Assembly: GCA_900299065.1 (NCBI GenBank)
Contig: OMIJ01000150.1
Coordinates: 1 to 28,353, forward strand
Direction of reading: 5' to 3'
DNA from: Hyphomicrobiales bacterium
Lineage (GTDB): Bacteria; Pseudomonadota; Alphaproteobacteria; Rhizobiales; Beijerinckiaceae
Length of the DNA stretch: 28,353 bases
The first letter of the stretch is position 1. The number at the start of each line of letters is the position of its first letter. Of the stretch, positions 1 to 6,649 are shown one piece after another. The position numbers and the translations under genes were made by a program. Below the pieces are notes generated by a model. That model was given only the letters and a program-made list of their open reading frames with translations, made no database searches and was not told where the DNA came from.

Positions 1-32
1 CTCGTGGGCTCGGAGATGTGTATAAGAGACAG
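1..32. other. Nextera read-2 transposase adapter (sequencing artefact)
   Basis: These bases match the last 32 nt of the Illumina Nextera read-2 adapter and end in the 19-bp Tn5 mosaic end (AGATGTGTATAAGAGACAG, 14-32). They are library sequence, not genome. Genomic sequence begins at base 33. The matching read-1/i5 adapter caps the other end of the window. Confidence 0.98.
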
Positions 33-169
33 AGGCCGCTATGGCTGAAACGGGTGCGGCGGGCATGAAGGATATGGGCAAGGTGATAGCCGCATTGAAA
101 GCCAAATATACCGGCCAGATGGATTTTGCCAAAGCCAGCGCCAGCGTCAAAGCCATGCTGGCGGGCTGA
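33..169 (+). CDS. GatB/YqeY domain protein, C-terminal fragment (partial)
   Basis: An open frame runs from the contig edge to TGA at 167-169 and encodes about 44 residues ending in YTGQMDFAKASASVKAMLAG. This resembles the end of the YqeY/GatB_Yqey helical domain, where a 'MGKVMAALK-KY-G-MDF-KAS--VK--L' pattern is typical. YqeY proteins are related to the tRNA-binding tail domain of the GatB amidotransferase subunit; the cellular role of stand-alone YqeY is not well settled. The N-terminal part (roughly 100 residues) is lost at the contig end. Only 8 bases separate this stop from the next ATG, so it is probably cotranscribed with the membrane protein pair downstream. Confidence 0.75.
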
Positions 170-177
170 GGCGTTTC

Positions 178-624
178 ATGACTGCGCAATCAATCATCAT
201 GGCTTTGACCGGTGGTGCTCTCATCGGCCTTGCCAGTGTTTTGCTCTTGCTCGTTTTGGGGCGCATTGCGGGCATATCTAGCATTATGTCTGGCCTTTTG
301 TCGGGTCTTCTCTCCGTTCAATTTGATACGGCCTTTCGCTGGCGTTTGGCATTTCTGATTGGCCTGCCTCTTGGCGCCTTTTGTGTGACAGCTTTGGGCT
401 GGACTGAGTGGGCCCATATGCGCATGCAAGTTGGATTTGCGGGCACGATTGTCTCGGGTCTGCTGGTTGGTTTTGGCACGGCACTTGGAACAGGTTGCAC
501 GAGCGGTCATGGTATTTGCGGATTGGCCCGCTTTTCGCTGCGTTCTTTGGTGGCCACAGTAATTTTCATGGCAGGGGCGGGCGTGTCCGTCTTCATCTTG
601 CGTCACCTGATCGGGGGCGCGTGA
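178..624 (+). CDS. YeeE/YedE family membrane protein, first half of a split transporter
   Basis: The 148-residue, very hydrophobic protein has about four membrane segments. It carries the GRIAGISSIMSG stretch (about residues 28-39) and a glycine/cysteine motif GTGCTSGHGICG (about 103-114) that are typical of the YeeE/YedE (Sulf_transp) family. E. coli YeeE/TsuA takes up thiosulfate through conserved cysteines. Here the family fold is split over two short genes, as in many proteobacteria (PmpA/PmpB-like pairs). The start ATG lies 8 bp after the YqeY stop. The stop overlaps the next ATG (TGATG at 622-626), implying translational coupling and a two-subunit complex. The substrate is inferred to be a sulfur species, but nothing in the window proves it. 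Confidence 0.8.
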   Translation: MTAQSIIMALTGGALIGLASVLLLLVLGRIAGISSIMSGLLSGLLSVQFDTAFRWRLAFLIGLPLGAFCVTALGWTEWAHMRMQVGFAGTIVSGLLVGFGTALGTGCTSGHGICGLARFSLRSLVATVIFMAGAGVSVFILRHLIGGA

Positions 625-1040
625 TGATTGCACTCATCGCATTGCTGATTGGCATTGTCTTTGGCGCTGGTTTGACTCTGGCCGACATGGTCAATCCGCA
701 AAGGGTTACAGATTTTTTTGATGTGTTGGGCACTTGGGATCCAACGCTTGCCTTTGTGATGGGCGGCGCGCTGATCATTGCTGTGCCGGGATTTACATTG
801 GTTCTGCGTCGCTCTGCCCCAATCTGTGCGACGGCCTTTCATTTGCCAGTGCTGGATCAGATTGATCGTCGGTTAATGTTGGGCTCGCTGATCTTTGGAC
901 TTGGTTGGGGCATTGGCGGGTTTTGCCCAGGCCCCGCGATTGCAGCGCTCGTATCGGGCATGATCGAGCCTTTGGCTTTTACTTTGTCGATGATGGTCGG
1001 GCTTTATTTGGCGCGTCGTCTGGTGCTTGGCAGTGCGTAA
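624..1040 (+). CDS. YeeE/YedE-like (DUF6691-type) membrane protein, second half of pair
   Basis: The 138-residue hydrophobic protein starts at an ATG that overlaps the stop of the preceding gene. It has about four membrane segments. The N-terminal GAGLTLADMVNPQRVTDFFD and the later GGFCPGPAIAAL (around residues 97-108, with a conserved Cys) are hallmarks of the second partner of split YeeE/YedE transporters. The frame stays open upstream to 408, but that part is the out-of-frame shadow of the first gene, so the start at 624 is preferred. The gene ends 11 bp from the convergent pgeF gene. The pair is expected to act in the inner membrane in sulfur-compound transport; the specific substrate is unknown. 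Confidence 0.8.
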   Translation: MIALIALLIGIVFGAGLTLADMVNPQRVTDFFDVLGTWDPTLAFVMGGALIIAVPGFTLVLRRSAPICATAFHLPVLDQIDRRLMLGSLIFGLGWGIGGFCPGPAIAALVSGMIEPLAFTLSMMVGLYLARRLVLGSA

Positions 1041-1051
1041 GTCCTGTGCAT

Positions 1052-1831
1052 TCACACCAAGGCAATGGCGGCAATCTGGCGGCCATAATCAGGCTCGCCG
1101 CGATGCGTGGTCCGCCGAAAGCTGTAGAATAAATCCTCATTCGCATAAGTATCGAGGGCCAGATCATTAAAGCTACCAATGCCTGCGTCACGCAGGCGTT
1201 GGCCGATAAAGCCCGGCAGGTTGAACATGAAATGCCCTGCACGTTGTGAAGGGATAAAGAAATCGGCGTAATCAACTTCATGATCGAGGAAACGATTGCG
1301 ATAGTCAGCGCCAACTTCATAAGAGGCTTGCGCAATCGTTGGCCCCAGGACGCATTGAATTGCGGGGCGTGAAGCGCCCAGTTCTTCCATTTTCTGCAAA
1401 GTGGTTTCCAATATTCCGGTGAGTGCGCCTTTCCATCCTGCATGAGCTGCGCCAATCACGCCCGCCTCTGCGTCAGCAAAGAGAAGAATGCCGCAATCAG
1501 CACCGGTCACGCCAATGCCTATGCCGCGCGTTTTGGTTACGAGTGCATCGGCACGTGGACGTTCGTTGACCAGAAAGGGATAAGAAATTGTCAGCGCATC
1601 AGCTGAATGGATTTGATAGGGGACGAGAAAATGAGCCGGATCAATGCCCAGATGATCGGCCATGCGCCGTCTGTTTTCCTTTACCGCGTTTGGGTCGTCA
1701 TTCGAGCCAATGCCGCCATTGAGCGAATGATAAATACCTTGAGAGATCCCCCCCTGACGGGTGAAAAAAGCATGGCGAATGCCTTTGCTTTCGAGGTGTG
1801 GGGTTGAGATGGCGATTTGTGGCGCGTGCAT
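1052..1831 (-). CDS. pgeF: Peptidoglycan editing factor PgeF (YfiH/laccase-domain family)
   Basis: This 259-residue protein is full length for the YfiH/PgeF family (PF02578, formerly 'multicopper polyphenol oxidase'). The zinc/catalytic triad is visible as His75 (in QIHSADA), Cys113 (in GADCGILLFAD) and His130 (in GAAHAGWKG, the family signature). In E. coli PgeF is a cytoplasmic enzyme that removes L-Ser wrongly incorporated into UDP-MurNAc-peptides; other members act on purine nucleosides. It is the last gene of the lgt-midA-pgeF operon. Its ATG overlaps the midA TAA by one base (TAATG), so translation is probably coupled. It converges with the YeeE-like pair. Confidence 0.9.
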   Translation of the reverse strand: MHAPQIAISTPHLESKGIRHAFFTRQGGISQGIYHSLNGGIGSNDDPNAVKENRRRMADHLGIDPAHFLVPYQIHSADALTISYPFLVNERPRADALVTKTRGIGIGVTGADCGILLFADAEAGVIGAAHAGWKGALTGILETTLQKMEELGASRPAIQCVLGPTIAQASYEVGADYRNRFLDHEVDYADFFIPSQRAGHFMFNLPGFIGQRLRDAGIGSFNDLALDTYANEDLFYSFRRTTHRGEPDYGRQIAAIALV

Positions 1832-2922
1832 TAGAACCTAATCCCTGACTCAAAGCCTGCAGGTTCTGGCATAGCAGGATGGGTGAAGGCCATCACTTTG
1901 AACAAGGCCCCCATATCGGTGGGTTGATCTATCTGGGTGAGACGCTTGAGTGCAGCGGCAATGGCGGCAGATTGTGTCTCATCGGCCTGATGCATGAGGC
2001 TTGCGGCGCGCTGCTCTATGCCCAGTCGTTTAAGAAAATCGGCTTGCAGCACCGGCCCGTAGATTTGTGCGCCGGAGTTCCTGGCGGCACGTTGCAGAGA
2101 ATCAAAATCCACATGCGCGCTCAAATCTGCTTCACCGGGGTTGGCGAGCGGGTCAACAGGCTGGTGGCCTGAGATGGCTTGCAAGGTCTCGCCAAAACTT
2201 GTTTGGACATGACCATAATCAATGATCAGTGCGGCGCCGCCAGAGCGCAACAGGCGTTGAGCGATTTGCATGATCAGCCGATAGGAGAGTGTGCTGATTT
2301 CAAGCACGCTGCCTATAGGGGCTTCAGCCTTGATATTGGTTTCAGCATCAGGTGAAAGGCCGAAGGCGAGTGAGTCATTTTCATCAAGGCCGATCATGCG
2401 TTCATGCCAGCCGTTTGGTGTTTTGACATATTGGCGCACAGGCAAAGCATCAAAGAATTCATTGGCCAGTACAATGCTGGGCCCCTCAGGGATCGTATCG
2501 AGGCTGGCATGCCAATGTATCTGGTGTGCGTATCCGCTCAGTCTTTGTTTTTGCGCTTCAATCAAAATGGGACTTGCTTCGACAAGATGGACTTGTAGGG
2601 CGGCCAGAAAATCCGGGGCTAGTTTAGCCGCGCGCAATGCATCCTGCATCAGAGTGCCGCGGCCAGGGCCTAATTCAATCAAATGCAGCTCACCGGGCGA
2701 TCCCATATTGGTCCAGGCATCAACGGCCCACAGGCCGAGCAATTCGCCAAACATTTGGCTGATCTCTGGCGATGTGATGAAGTCACCCTTTTCACCCAAA
2801 GGATCACGGCTTGCATAATAACCAAGGCTGGGATGGGATAGGGCGAGCATCATATAAAGTTCAAGCGGGATCGGCCCATCTTGCAAAATCATATCGCGGA
2901 TCTTGGCGTGCAGAGCGCTCAT
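1831..2922 (-). CDS. MidA/NDUFAF7-family SAM-dependent methyltransferase
   Basis: The 363-residue protein belongs to the COG1565/DUF185 family. Visible motifs are the SAM-binding ELGPGRGTLM (83-92), the family hallmark ANEFFDALPV (153-162), DYGH (235-238) and ADLSAHVDF (265-273). The mitochondrial homologue NDUFAF7 methylates an arginine of a complex I subunit; whether the bacterial protein does the same is inference. The frame is open another 73 codons upstream, but that extension lies inside lgt. The ATG at 2922 overlaps the lgt TGA by 4 bp (ATGA), which decides the start. It is the middle gene of a tightly overlapped operon that recurs in alphaproteobacteria. Confidence 0.9.
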   Translation of the reverse strand: MSALHAKIRDMILQDGPIPLELYMMLALSHPSLGYYASRDPLGEKGDFITSPEISQMFGELLGLWAVDAWTNMGSPGELHLIELGPGRGTLMQDALRAAKLAPDFLAALQVHLVEASPILIEAQKQRLSGYAHQIHWHASLDTIPEGPSIVLANEFFDALPVRQYVKTPNGWHERMIGLDENDSLAFGLSPDAETNIKAEAPIGSVLEISTLSYRLIMQIAQRLLRSGGAALIIDYGHVQTSFGETLQAISGHQPVDPLANPGEADLSAHVDFDSLQRAARNSGAQIYGPVLQADFLKRLGIEQRAASLMHQADETQSAAIAAALKRLTQIDQPTDMGALFKVMAFTHPAMPEPAGFESGIRF

Positions 2923-3743
2923 GCTGGCGACTTTTTGCGATGGGCATTCCAGACAAATATGACCCCAGTTAGAATGAGCGGCAGGGATAAAATCATGCCC
3001 ATTGTGGCGCCGCCGAATAAAAAGCCCAATTGTGGATCTGGCTCGCGAAAGAATTCGCAAATGATCCGCGCCGCACCATAGCCAATACCAAATAAGCCGG
3101 CGATCTGGCCGGGGCGTTGCAAGAATCCGCGCCGCAGACACAGATATAGCAGGATCAAAAGAACAATGCCTTCCAGGCCAGCTTCATATAATTGGCTGGG
3201 ATGACGTGGCAGCGGCCCTGCTTCTTCGACGGGGAAAACCATGGCCCAGGCCACATCACTGGGGCGGCCCCATAATTCAGGTTTAATGAAATTGGCTAAT
3301 CTGCCTAGCAAGAGTCCGATCGGCACAACGGCTGAGCAAATGTCATAAAGGGAGAGGGCACTGAGTTGGTGGCGTGCGGCAAAGATCCAGACAGCAAGGG
3401 CTGCGCCCACCAAAGCGCCGTGAAAGGCCATGCCACCTTTCCAGACCGCAATGACTTCATCCATGTGCTCAAGATAGAATGAGGGATTGTAAAACAGCAC
3501 ATAGCCAAGCCGTCCGCCAAACACCACGCCAATGGCGACATAGACCAGAAGATCCTCCAGAGACTCGCGATCCGGGCGAGGGGTCGATCCCCAAAAATGA
3601 TCCTGATCCACGATCCAGCGTGCATAGAGCCAACCCAGCACGAGACCGGCAATATAGGCCAAGGCATACCAGCGGATGGGAACAGGTCCGATCGAGATCA
3701 ATACGGGATCAATGATCGGATAAGCCAATATGGGTAGATACAC
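2919..3743 (-). CDS. lgt: Prolipoprotein diacylglyceryl transferase Lgt
   Basis: Lgt transfers diacylglycerol from phosphatidylglycerol to the lipobox cysteine of prolipoproteins in the inner membrane, the first step of lipoprotein maturation. The 274-residue polytopic protein has the usual size and motifs: PIRWYALAYIAG near the N-terminus, GGRLGYVLFYN (about 76-86), WKGGMAFHGALVG (about 101-113), the Lgt signature around GRLANFIKPELWGRPSD, and HPSQLYEA. I place the start at GTG 3743 because a near-perfect Shine-Dalgarno (AGGAGGG, 3755-3749) sits 5 nt upstream. The open frame continues 61 codons further, but those encode a low-complexity tandem repeat unlike Lgt. Two lipoproteins in this window (9866-9261 and 22374-21892) would be its substrates. 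Confidence 0.95.
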   Translation of the reverse strand: MYLPILAYPIIDPVLISIGPVPIRWYALAYIAGLVLGWLYARWIVDQDHFWGSTPRPDRESLEDLLVYVAIGVVFGGRLGYVLFYNPSFYLEHMDEVIAVWKGGMAFHGALVGAALAVWIFAARHQLSALSLYDICSAVVPIGLLLGRLANFIKPELWGRPSDVAWAMVFPVEEAGPLPRHPSQLYEAGLEGIVLLILLYLCLRRGFLQRPGQIAGLFGIGYGAARIICEFFREPDPQLGFLFGGATMGMILSLPLILTGVIFVWNAHRKKSPA

Positions 3744-3748
3744 TCTTT

Positions 3749-3755
3749 CCCTCCT
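3749..3755 (-). promoter_or_regulatory. Shine-Dalgarno deciding the lgt GTG start
   Basis: AGGAGGG on the minus strand, five bases before GTG 3743. It supports a non-ATG start and argues against the longer N-terminus allowed by the open frame. Confidence 0.8.
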
Positions 3756-3814
3756 GCAGACCTCCGGCCCCTTTGCAAGCCAATGCTCCGGTGTTTGGTC
3801 TGCGTCAAGCTTTC

Positions 3815-3868
3815 TGGCCAAGATTTGATTGCTGGCCAAGATTTGATTGCTGGCTAAGACTTGATGGG
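3815..3868. repeat. 18-bp tandem direct repeat upstream of lgt
   Basis: The 18-bp unit TGGCCAAGATTTGATTGC occurs twice without change (3815-3832 and 3833-3850). It is followed by a degenerate third copy (TGGCTAAGACTTGATGGG, 3851-3868). The array lies in the 223-bp region between the divergent lgt and ubiK-like genes. Because the unit is a multiple of three it stays open in the lgt frame, which creates a spurious N-terminal extension. It could be a regulator-binding array or simple slippage; nothing in the sequence distinguishes these. Confidence 0.85.
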
Positions 3869-3966
3869 AGTTGGCTTTCTCAAGACTTGGTCTGGTTCTG
3901 GTCATTTTGCTTGCATGGCTCAGCAATTGGCGGCATGACTAGCGTGTTTTTGCCAGCGAGTTTGCC

Positions 3967-4221
3967 ATGCCCCAGACCAAGAATCCGATGTTTGATGATC
4001 TTGCCCGCTTGATGAGCGATGCCGCTGGCATGGCGCAAGGCGTCAAGCGCGAGATGGATGTTGTCGTGCGGACGCAAATGGAGCGTTTGCTTTCCGGCAT
4101 GGATGTCGTCACGCGTGAGGAGTTCGAGGCGGTGCGTGAAATGGCAGCGCTCGCCCGTGAAGAAAATGAGCGTTTGGCTGCGCGCATCGCTGAGCTCGAA
4201 GCAAAGCTTGCGTCCAAATAG
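3967..4221 (+). CDS. UbiK/BMFP family ubiquinone-biosynthesis accessory factor
   Basis: The 84-residue protein matches the YqiC/UbiK (BMFP, COG2960) family. It has an N-terminal FDDLARLMSDAAGMAQG amphipathic helix, a central MERLLSGMDVVTREEFEAVREMA segment and a C-terminal heptad-type coiled coil (about 52-82, rich in Glu/Ala/Leu). In gammaproteobacteria UbiK forms trimers, binds membranes and promotes ubiquinone synthesis with UbiJ. BMFP homologues are also described as membrane-fusogenic. The same role in this organism is inferred. The gene is transcribed divergently from lgt and no strong ribosome-binding site is visible. A COQ9-like protein lies less than 2 kb downstream (5923). Confidence 0.85.
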   Translation: MPQTKNPMFDDLARLMSDAAGMAQGVKREMDVVVRTQMERLLSGMDVVTREEFEAVREMAALAREENERLAARIAELEAKLASK

Positions 4222-4523
4222 ACTCAGGCGATTCGGATCCGGAACATTTTTGATTCTGCACAGCGCCCATTGAGGGCAGCTTTGCTGTGCAGGGGCGTGT
4301 GCATGCCAACTCCTCTGTGGACACAGGCTGTCTGACAATAGACGTAACGTCACGAATCAACGAGTTTGCACAGGTGCTTGGTTGCGATCAGGCCGCGTTG
4401 TAGGGTTGTTGAATGTGATTCGCGTTTCGCTGTGAATCTCCTTCTTGCTTGAAGTTGCGTGTATCGGCTCGGCCCTGCTTCTTAGTTTCACCGCGTTAGC
4501 TTTCTCGCTTGCTAGGCTCAGGA
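4222..4523. other. 302-bp gene-free spacer with several hairpin-forming repeats
   Basis: No convincing gene is present. The spacer contains: a nested hairpin with outer arms TGCACAGC (4257-4264) and GCTGTGCA (4284-4291) and inner arms GCCC (4265-4268) and GGGC (4274-4277); an odd palindrome GACGT-A-ACGTC (4341-4351); and a bulged stem GATTCGCG (4417-4424) against CGC/GAATC (4428-4438). None has a terminator-type T-run. The region could hold the promoter and leader of the ybjN-proC genes, or a small RNA, but this is not established. Confidence 0.5.
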
Positions 4524-5024
4524 ATGCCGCTCTCTACATTTGAGCTTGATCGTCATGACAATCCGGTCGATGTTGTCGAGACCATGGCCTCGCTCAACAG
4601 CTGGACTTTTGAGCGTGCGGGCGATGATGAAATCTCCATGTCTGTCTCTGCGAGCTGGACGGAATATCAGGTCTCTTTTACCTGGTTGCCGGATGTCGAG
4701 GCTTTGCATTTGGGCTGTGCCTTTGATCTGAAGGTGCCAGAGCGGCGGCGTGCCGAAGTGCTCAGCCTCGTCTCGCTGGTCAATGAACAATTATGGATTG
4801 GGCATTTTGGTCTGTGGGATTCAGAAGGCGTGGTGATTTATCGTCATGCGCTTTTGTTGTCAGGAGGAATGGAGGCCAATCGCCAGCAATGCGAATCTCT
4901 GCTGCATGCCGCTGTGTCTTCCTGCGAGCGTTTTTATCAGGCCTTTCAGTTTGTGGTCTGGGCCGGCAAATCGGCTCGTGAAGCGCTTGATGTGGTGATG
5001 TTTGAAACCACAGGCGAGGCGTAA
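4524..5024 (+). CDS. YbjN domain-containing protein
   Basis: The 166-residue protein resembles the alphaproteobacterial YbjN (DUF1790) family. The typical run is 'PVDVVE---SLNSWTFERAGDDEISMSV', then LHLGCAFDLKVPERRRAEV, NEQLWIGHFGLW and FQFVVWAGKSAREAL. YbjN-type proteins share a fold with type III secretion chaperones. E. coli YbjN affects motility and stress phenotypes, but no biochemical activity is agreed. The ATG at 4524 is chosen over a TTG at 4509 because homologues as I recall them begin close to this point; an AGG lies 7 nt upstream. It is followed after 2 bp by proC, a pairing common in Rhizobiales. Confidence 0.8.
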   Translation: MPLSTFELDRHDNPVDVVETMASLNSWTFERAGDDEISMSVSASWTEYQVSFTWLPDVEALHLGCAFDLKVPERRRAEVLSLVSLVNEQLWIGHFGLWDSEGVVIYRHALLLSGGMEANRQQCESLLHAAVSSCERFYQAFQFVVWAGKSAREALDVVMFETTGEA

Positions 5025-5026
5025 TC

Positions 5027-5848
5027 ATGGGGAGCCTGCCGCAATCTCTGGTTCTGGTTGGCGCTGGCAAAATGGGTGGCGCTTTATTGCAGGGCTGGCT
5101 CGAGCTGGGTCTTGATCCTGCGGCCGCCTGTGTGCTCGATCCTTATCCCTCTGCAGATCTTCAGGCCTTGGCGGCGCGCCATGGTGTGAAAGTCAATCCG
5201 CCCATCGGTTCAATTACTCCACCTGAGGTTTTGGTGCTGGCCATTAAGCCGCAGACTTTGGATGCGGCTGCACCCGATCTTCTCAAGCTTGTGTCTTCGC
5301 AGACTCTGGTCGTGTCCATTCTGGCGGGTAAGACTGTGCATAATATTACCTCCAGGGTAACCGGTGCTCAGGCTGTGATCCGCGCCATGCCCAATACGCC
5401 AGCGAGTGTAGGGCGCGGCATTACTGGCCTGTTTGCCAATGCCAGGACAAGCGCTAAGCAAAGACAGACGGCAGAGGCGCTGCTGGCGGCGATAGGCCGG
5501 GTGGAATGGGTGGACAGGGAAGATTTGATTGATGCGGTGACAGCGGTTTCGGGCTCTGGTCCTGCCTATGTCTTTTATCTTGTCGAGTGCATGACGAAGG
5601 CTGGCATGGCTTTGGGGCTGGAAGAGGAGCTTGCCGCAAGATTGGCGCGTGCGACAGTTGAAGGGTCGGGTGAATTATTGTTCCGCGATCCCTCTCATTC
5701 CGCCTCTGTTCTGCGCCAGAATGTCACTTCCCCGGGCGGGACTACAGCGGCGGCGCTTAAAGTCTTGATGGCGCCGGATGGTCTTGAGCCTCTCCTGGTC
5801 AAGGCTTTGGCCGCTGCGCGTCAGCGCGCGGCTGAATTGTCGGGTTGA
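5027..5848 (+). CDS. proC: Pyrroline-5-carboxylate reductase
   Basis: ProC reduces 1-pyrroline-5-carboxylate to L-proline with NAD(P)H, the last step of proline synthesis, in the cytoplasm. The 273-residue protein has the Rossmann motif VGAGKMGGAL (11-20), an AIKPQ stretch, RAMPNTPASVGRG, and the C-terminal family signature: GSGPAYVFYLVECMTKAGM followed by VTSPGGTTAAALKVL. Length and motifs are complete. It begins 2 bp after the ybjN-like stop, so the two are probably cotranscribed. Downstream, a 74-bp gap leads to the TetR/COQ9-like gene on the same strand. Confidence 0.95.
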   Translation: MGSLPQSLVLVGAGKMGGALLQGWLELGLDPAAACVLDPYPSADLQALAARHGVKVNPPIGSITPPEVLVLAIKPQTLDAAAPDLLKLVSSQTLVVSILAGKTVHNITSRVTGAQAVIRAMPNTPASVGRGITGLFANARTSAKQRQTAEALLAAIGRVEWVDREDLIDAVTAVSGSGPAYVFYLVECMTKAGMALGLEEELAARLARATVEGSGELLFRDPSHSASVLRQNVTSPGGTTAAALKVLMAPDGLEPLLVKALAAARQRAAELSG

Positions 5849-5894
5849 GTCAGTCAAGCTGATTAATCTCCACTATTGGACTTCCTGCTCGCCC

Positions 5895-5909
5895 ACCCTA
5901 GATTAGGGT
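5895..5909. promoter_or_regulatory. Perfect inverted repeat before the TetR/COQ9-like gene
   Basis: ACCCTA-GAT-TAGGGT forms a 15-bp palindrome ending 13 bp before the ATG at 5923. The GGAG ribosome-binding site follows it directly. The position fits an autoregulatory operator or a leader hairpin close to the ribosome-binding site; function is inferred from position only. Confidence 0.4.
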
Positions 5910-5922
5910 TAGGAGCCTAGCT

Positions 5923-6630
5923 ATGTCCGAACATTCCCCTGATCCCAAATCGACCATTATCGAGGCTTTGATGAGTCTCGCCTCCGAGCGGCGCTGGGAA
6001 GATATTTCCATTGCCGATGTAGCCGAGCGGGCTGGTCTTGGTCTGCCGCAATTTCGTGCTCTCTTTGTCTCAAAAGGCGCGGTGCTGGCTGAATTATCCA
6101 AGCGGATTGATCTGATTGTGTTGAACGGCACGGAACAGGCACTTGATGACGAGCCTGACAAGGAGCGGCTAGCCGATGTGTTATTGCGACGGCTTGATGC
6201 AATGGCGCCTTATCGCGCGGGGTTTAAATCAATTCGGCACTGGGCGAAGCGCGATCCCCTGGCCGCCGCTGCGCTTAATCGCGTTGTGATCAATTCCATG
6301 CGCTTCATGCTGGAGGCGGCGCACCTGGAAAGTGAAGGCCCCGTTGGTGCCCTCAAGCTGCAAGGATTGACTTTGGCCTGGGCCCGCATTCTCGATGTCT
6401 GGTTTGATGATGAGGATGAAGGTCTGGGCGCCACTTTGGCTGCGCTTGATCGTGAATTGAGCCGCGGCGCACGGCTTGTTGGCTATGCTCAGGATTTGCA
6501 TCATCTTGCCCAGCCGCTGCATTCAATCCTTGATCGGCTGATGAGCGGGCGAGGCAATAGGGTTTCGCGCCGGAAAGATCGCTGGGGAGATGCGCCTGAT
6601 CTTGCATCAGACGCACCCATAACTGATTAG
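5923..6630 (+). CDS. TetR-type HTH / COQ9-family protein
   Basis: The 235-residue protein starts at ATG with GGAG upstream. Residues about 10-56 look like a TetR helix-turn-helix (IIEALMSLASERRWEDISIA, then DVAERAGLGLPQFRALFVSK). The C-terminal part (about 145-190: KLQGLTLAWARILDVWFDDE, then DEGLGATLAALDREL) resembles the COQ9 C-terminal domain, a lipid-binding TetR-fold protein needed for ubiquinone hydroxylation by COQ7. Alphaproteobacterial COQ9 homologues often keep a TetR-like N-terminus. It may therefore be a ubiquinone accessory factor rather than a regulator; sequence alone cannot decide. The presence of a UbiK-like gene nearby mildly favours the former. It converges with the acyl-CoA ligase. 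Confidence 0.7.
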   Translation: MSEHSPDPKSTIIEALMSLASERRWEDISIADVAERAGLGLPQFRALFVSKGAVLAELSKRIDLIVLNGTEQALDDEPDKERLADVLLRRLDAMAPYRAGFKSIRHWAKRDPLAAAALNRVVINSMRFMLEAAHLESEGPVGALKLQGLTLAWARILDVWFDDEDEGLGATLAALDRELSRGARLVGYAQDLHHLAQPLHSILDRLMSGRGNRVSRRKDRWGDAPDLASDAPITD

Positions 6631-6649
6631 GCAAAAACCTGCTTTGCCT
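6629..6649. terminator. Possible bidirectional hairpin between convergent genes
   Basis: AGGCAAA (6629-6635) pairs with TTTGCCT (6643-6649) around a 7-nt loop. It overlaps the stop codons of the COQ9-like gene and the acyl-CoA ligase. There is no T-run, so it is at best a weak or Rho-assisted terminator. Confidence 0.3.

Noticed and set aside
1831..3081. Plus-strand open frames opposite the methyltransferase, up to 175 codons
   Set aside because: Antisense to clear protein motifs, composition unlike a protein family, and no ribosome-binding site.
2923..3141. 73-codon upstream extension of the MidA-type methyltransferase frame
   Set aside because: It lies entirely inside lgt in another frame, and the ATGA overlap at 2922-2919 gives a natural start that matches the family N-terminus.
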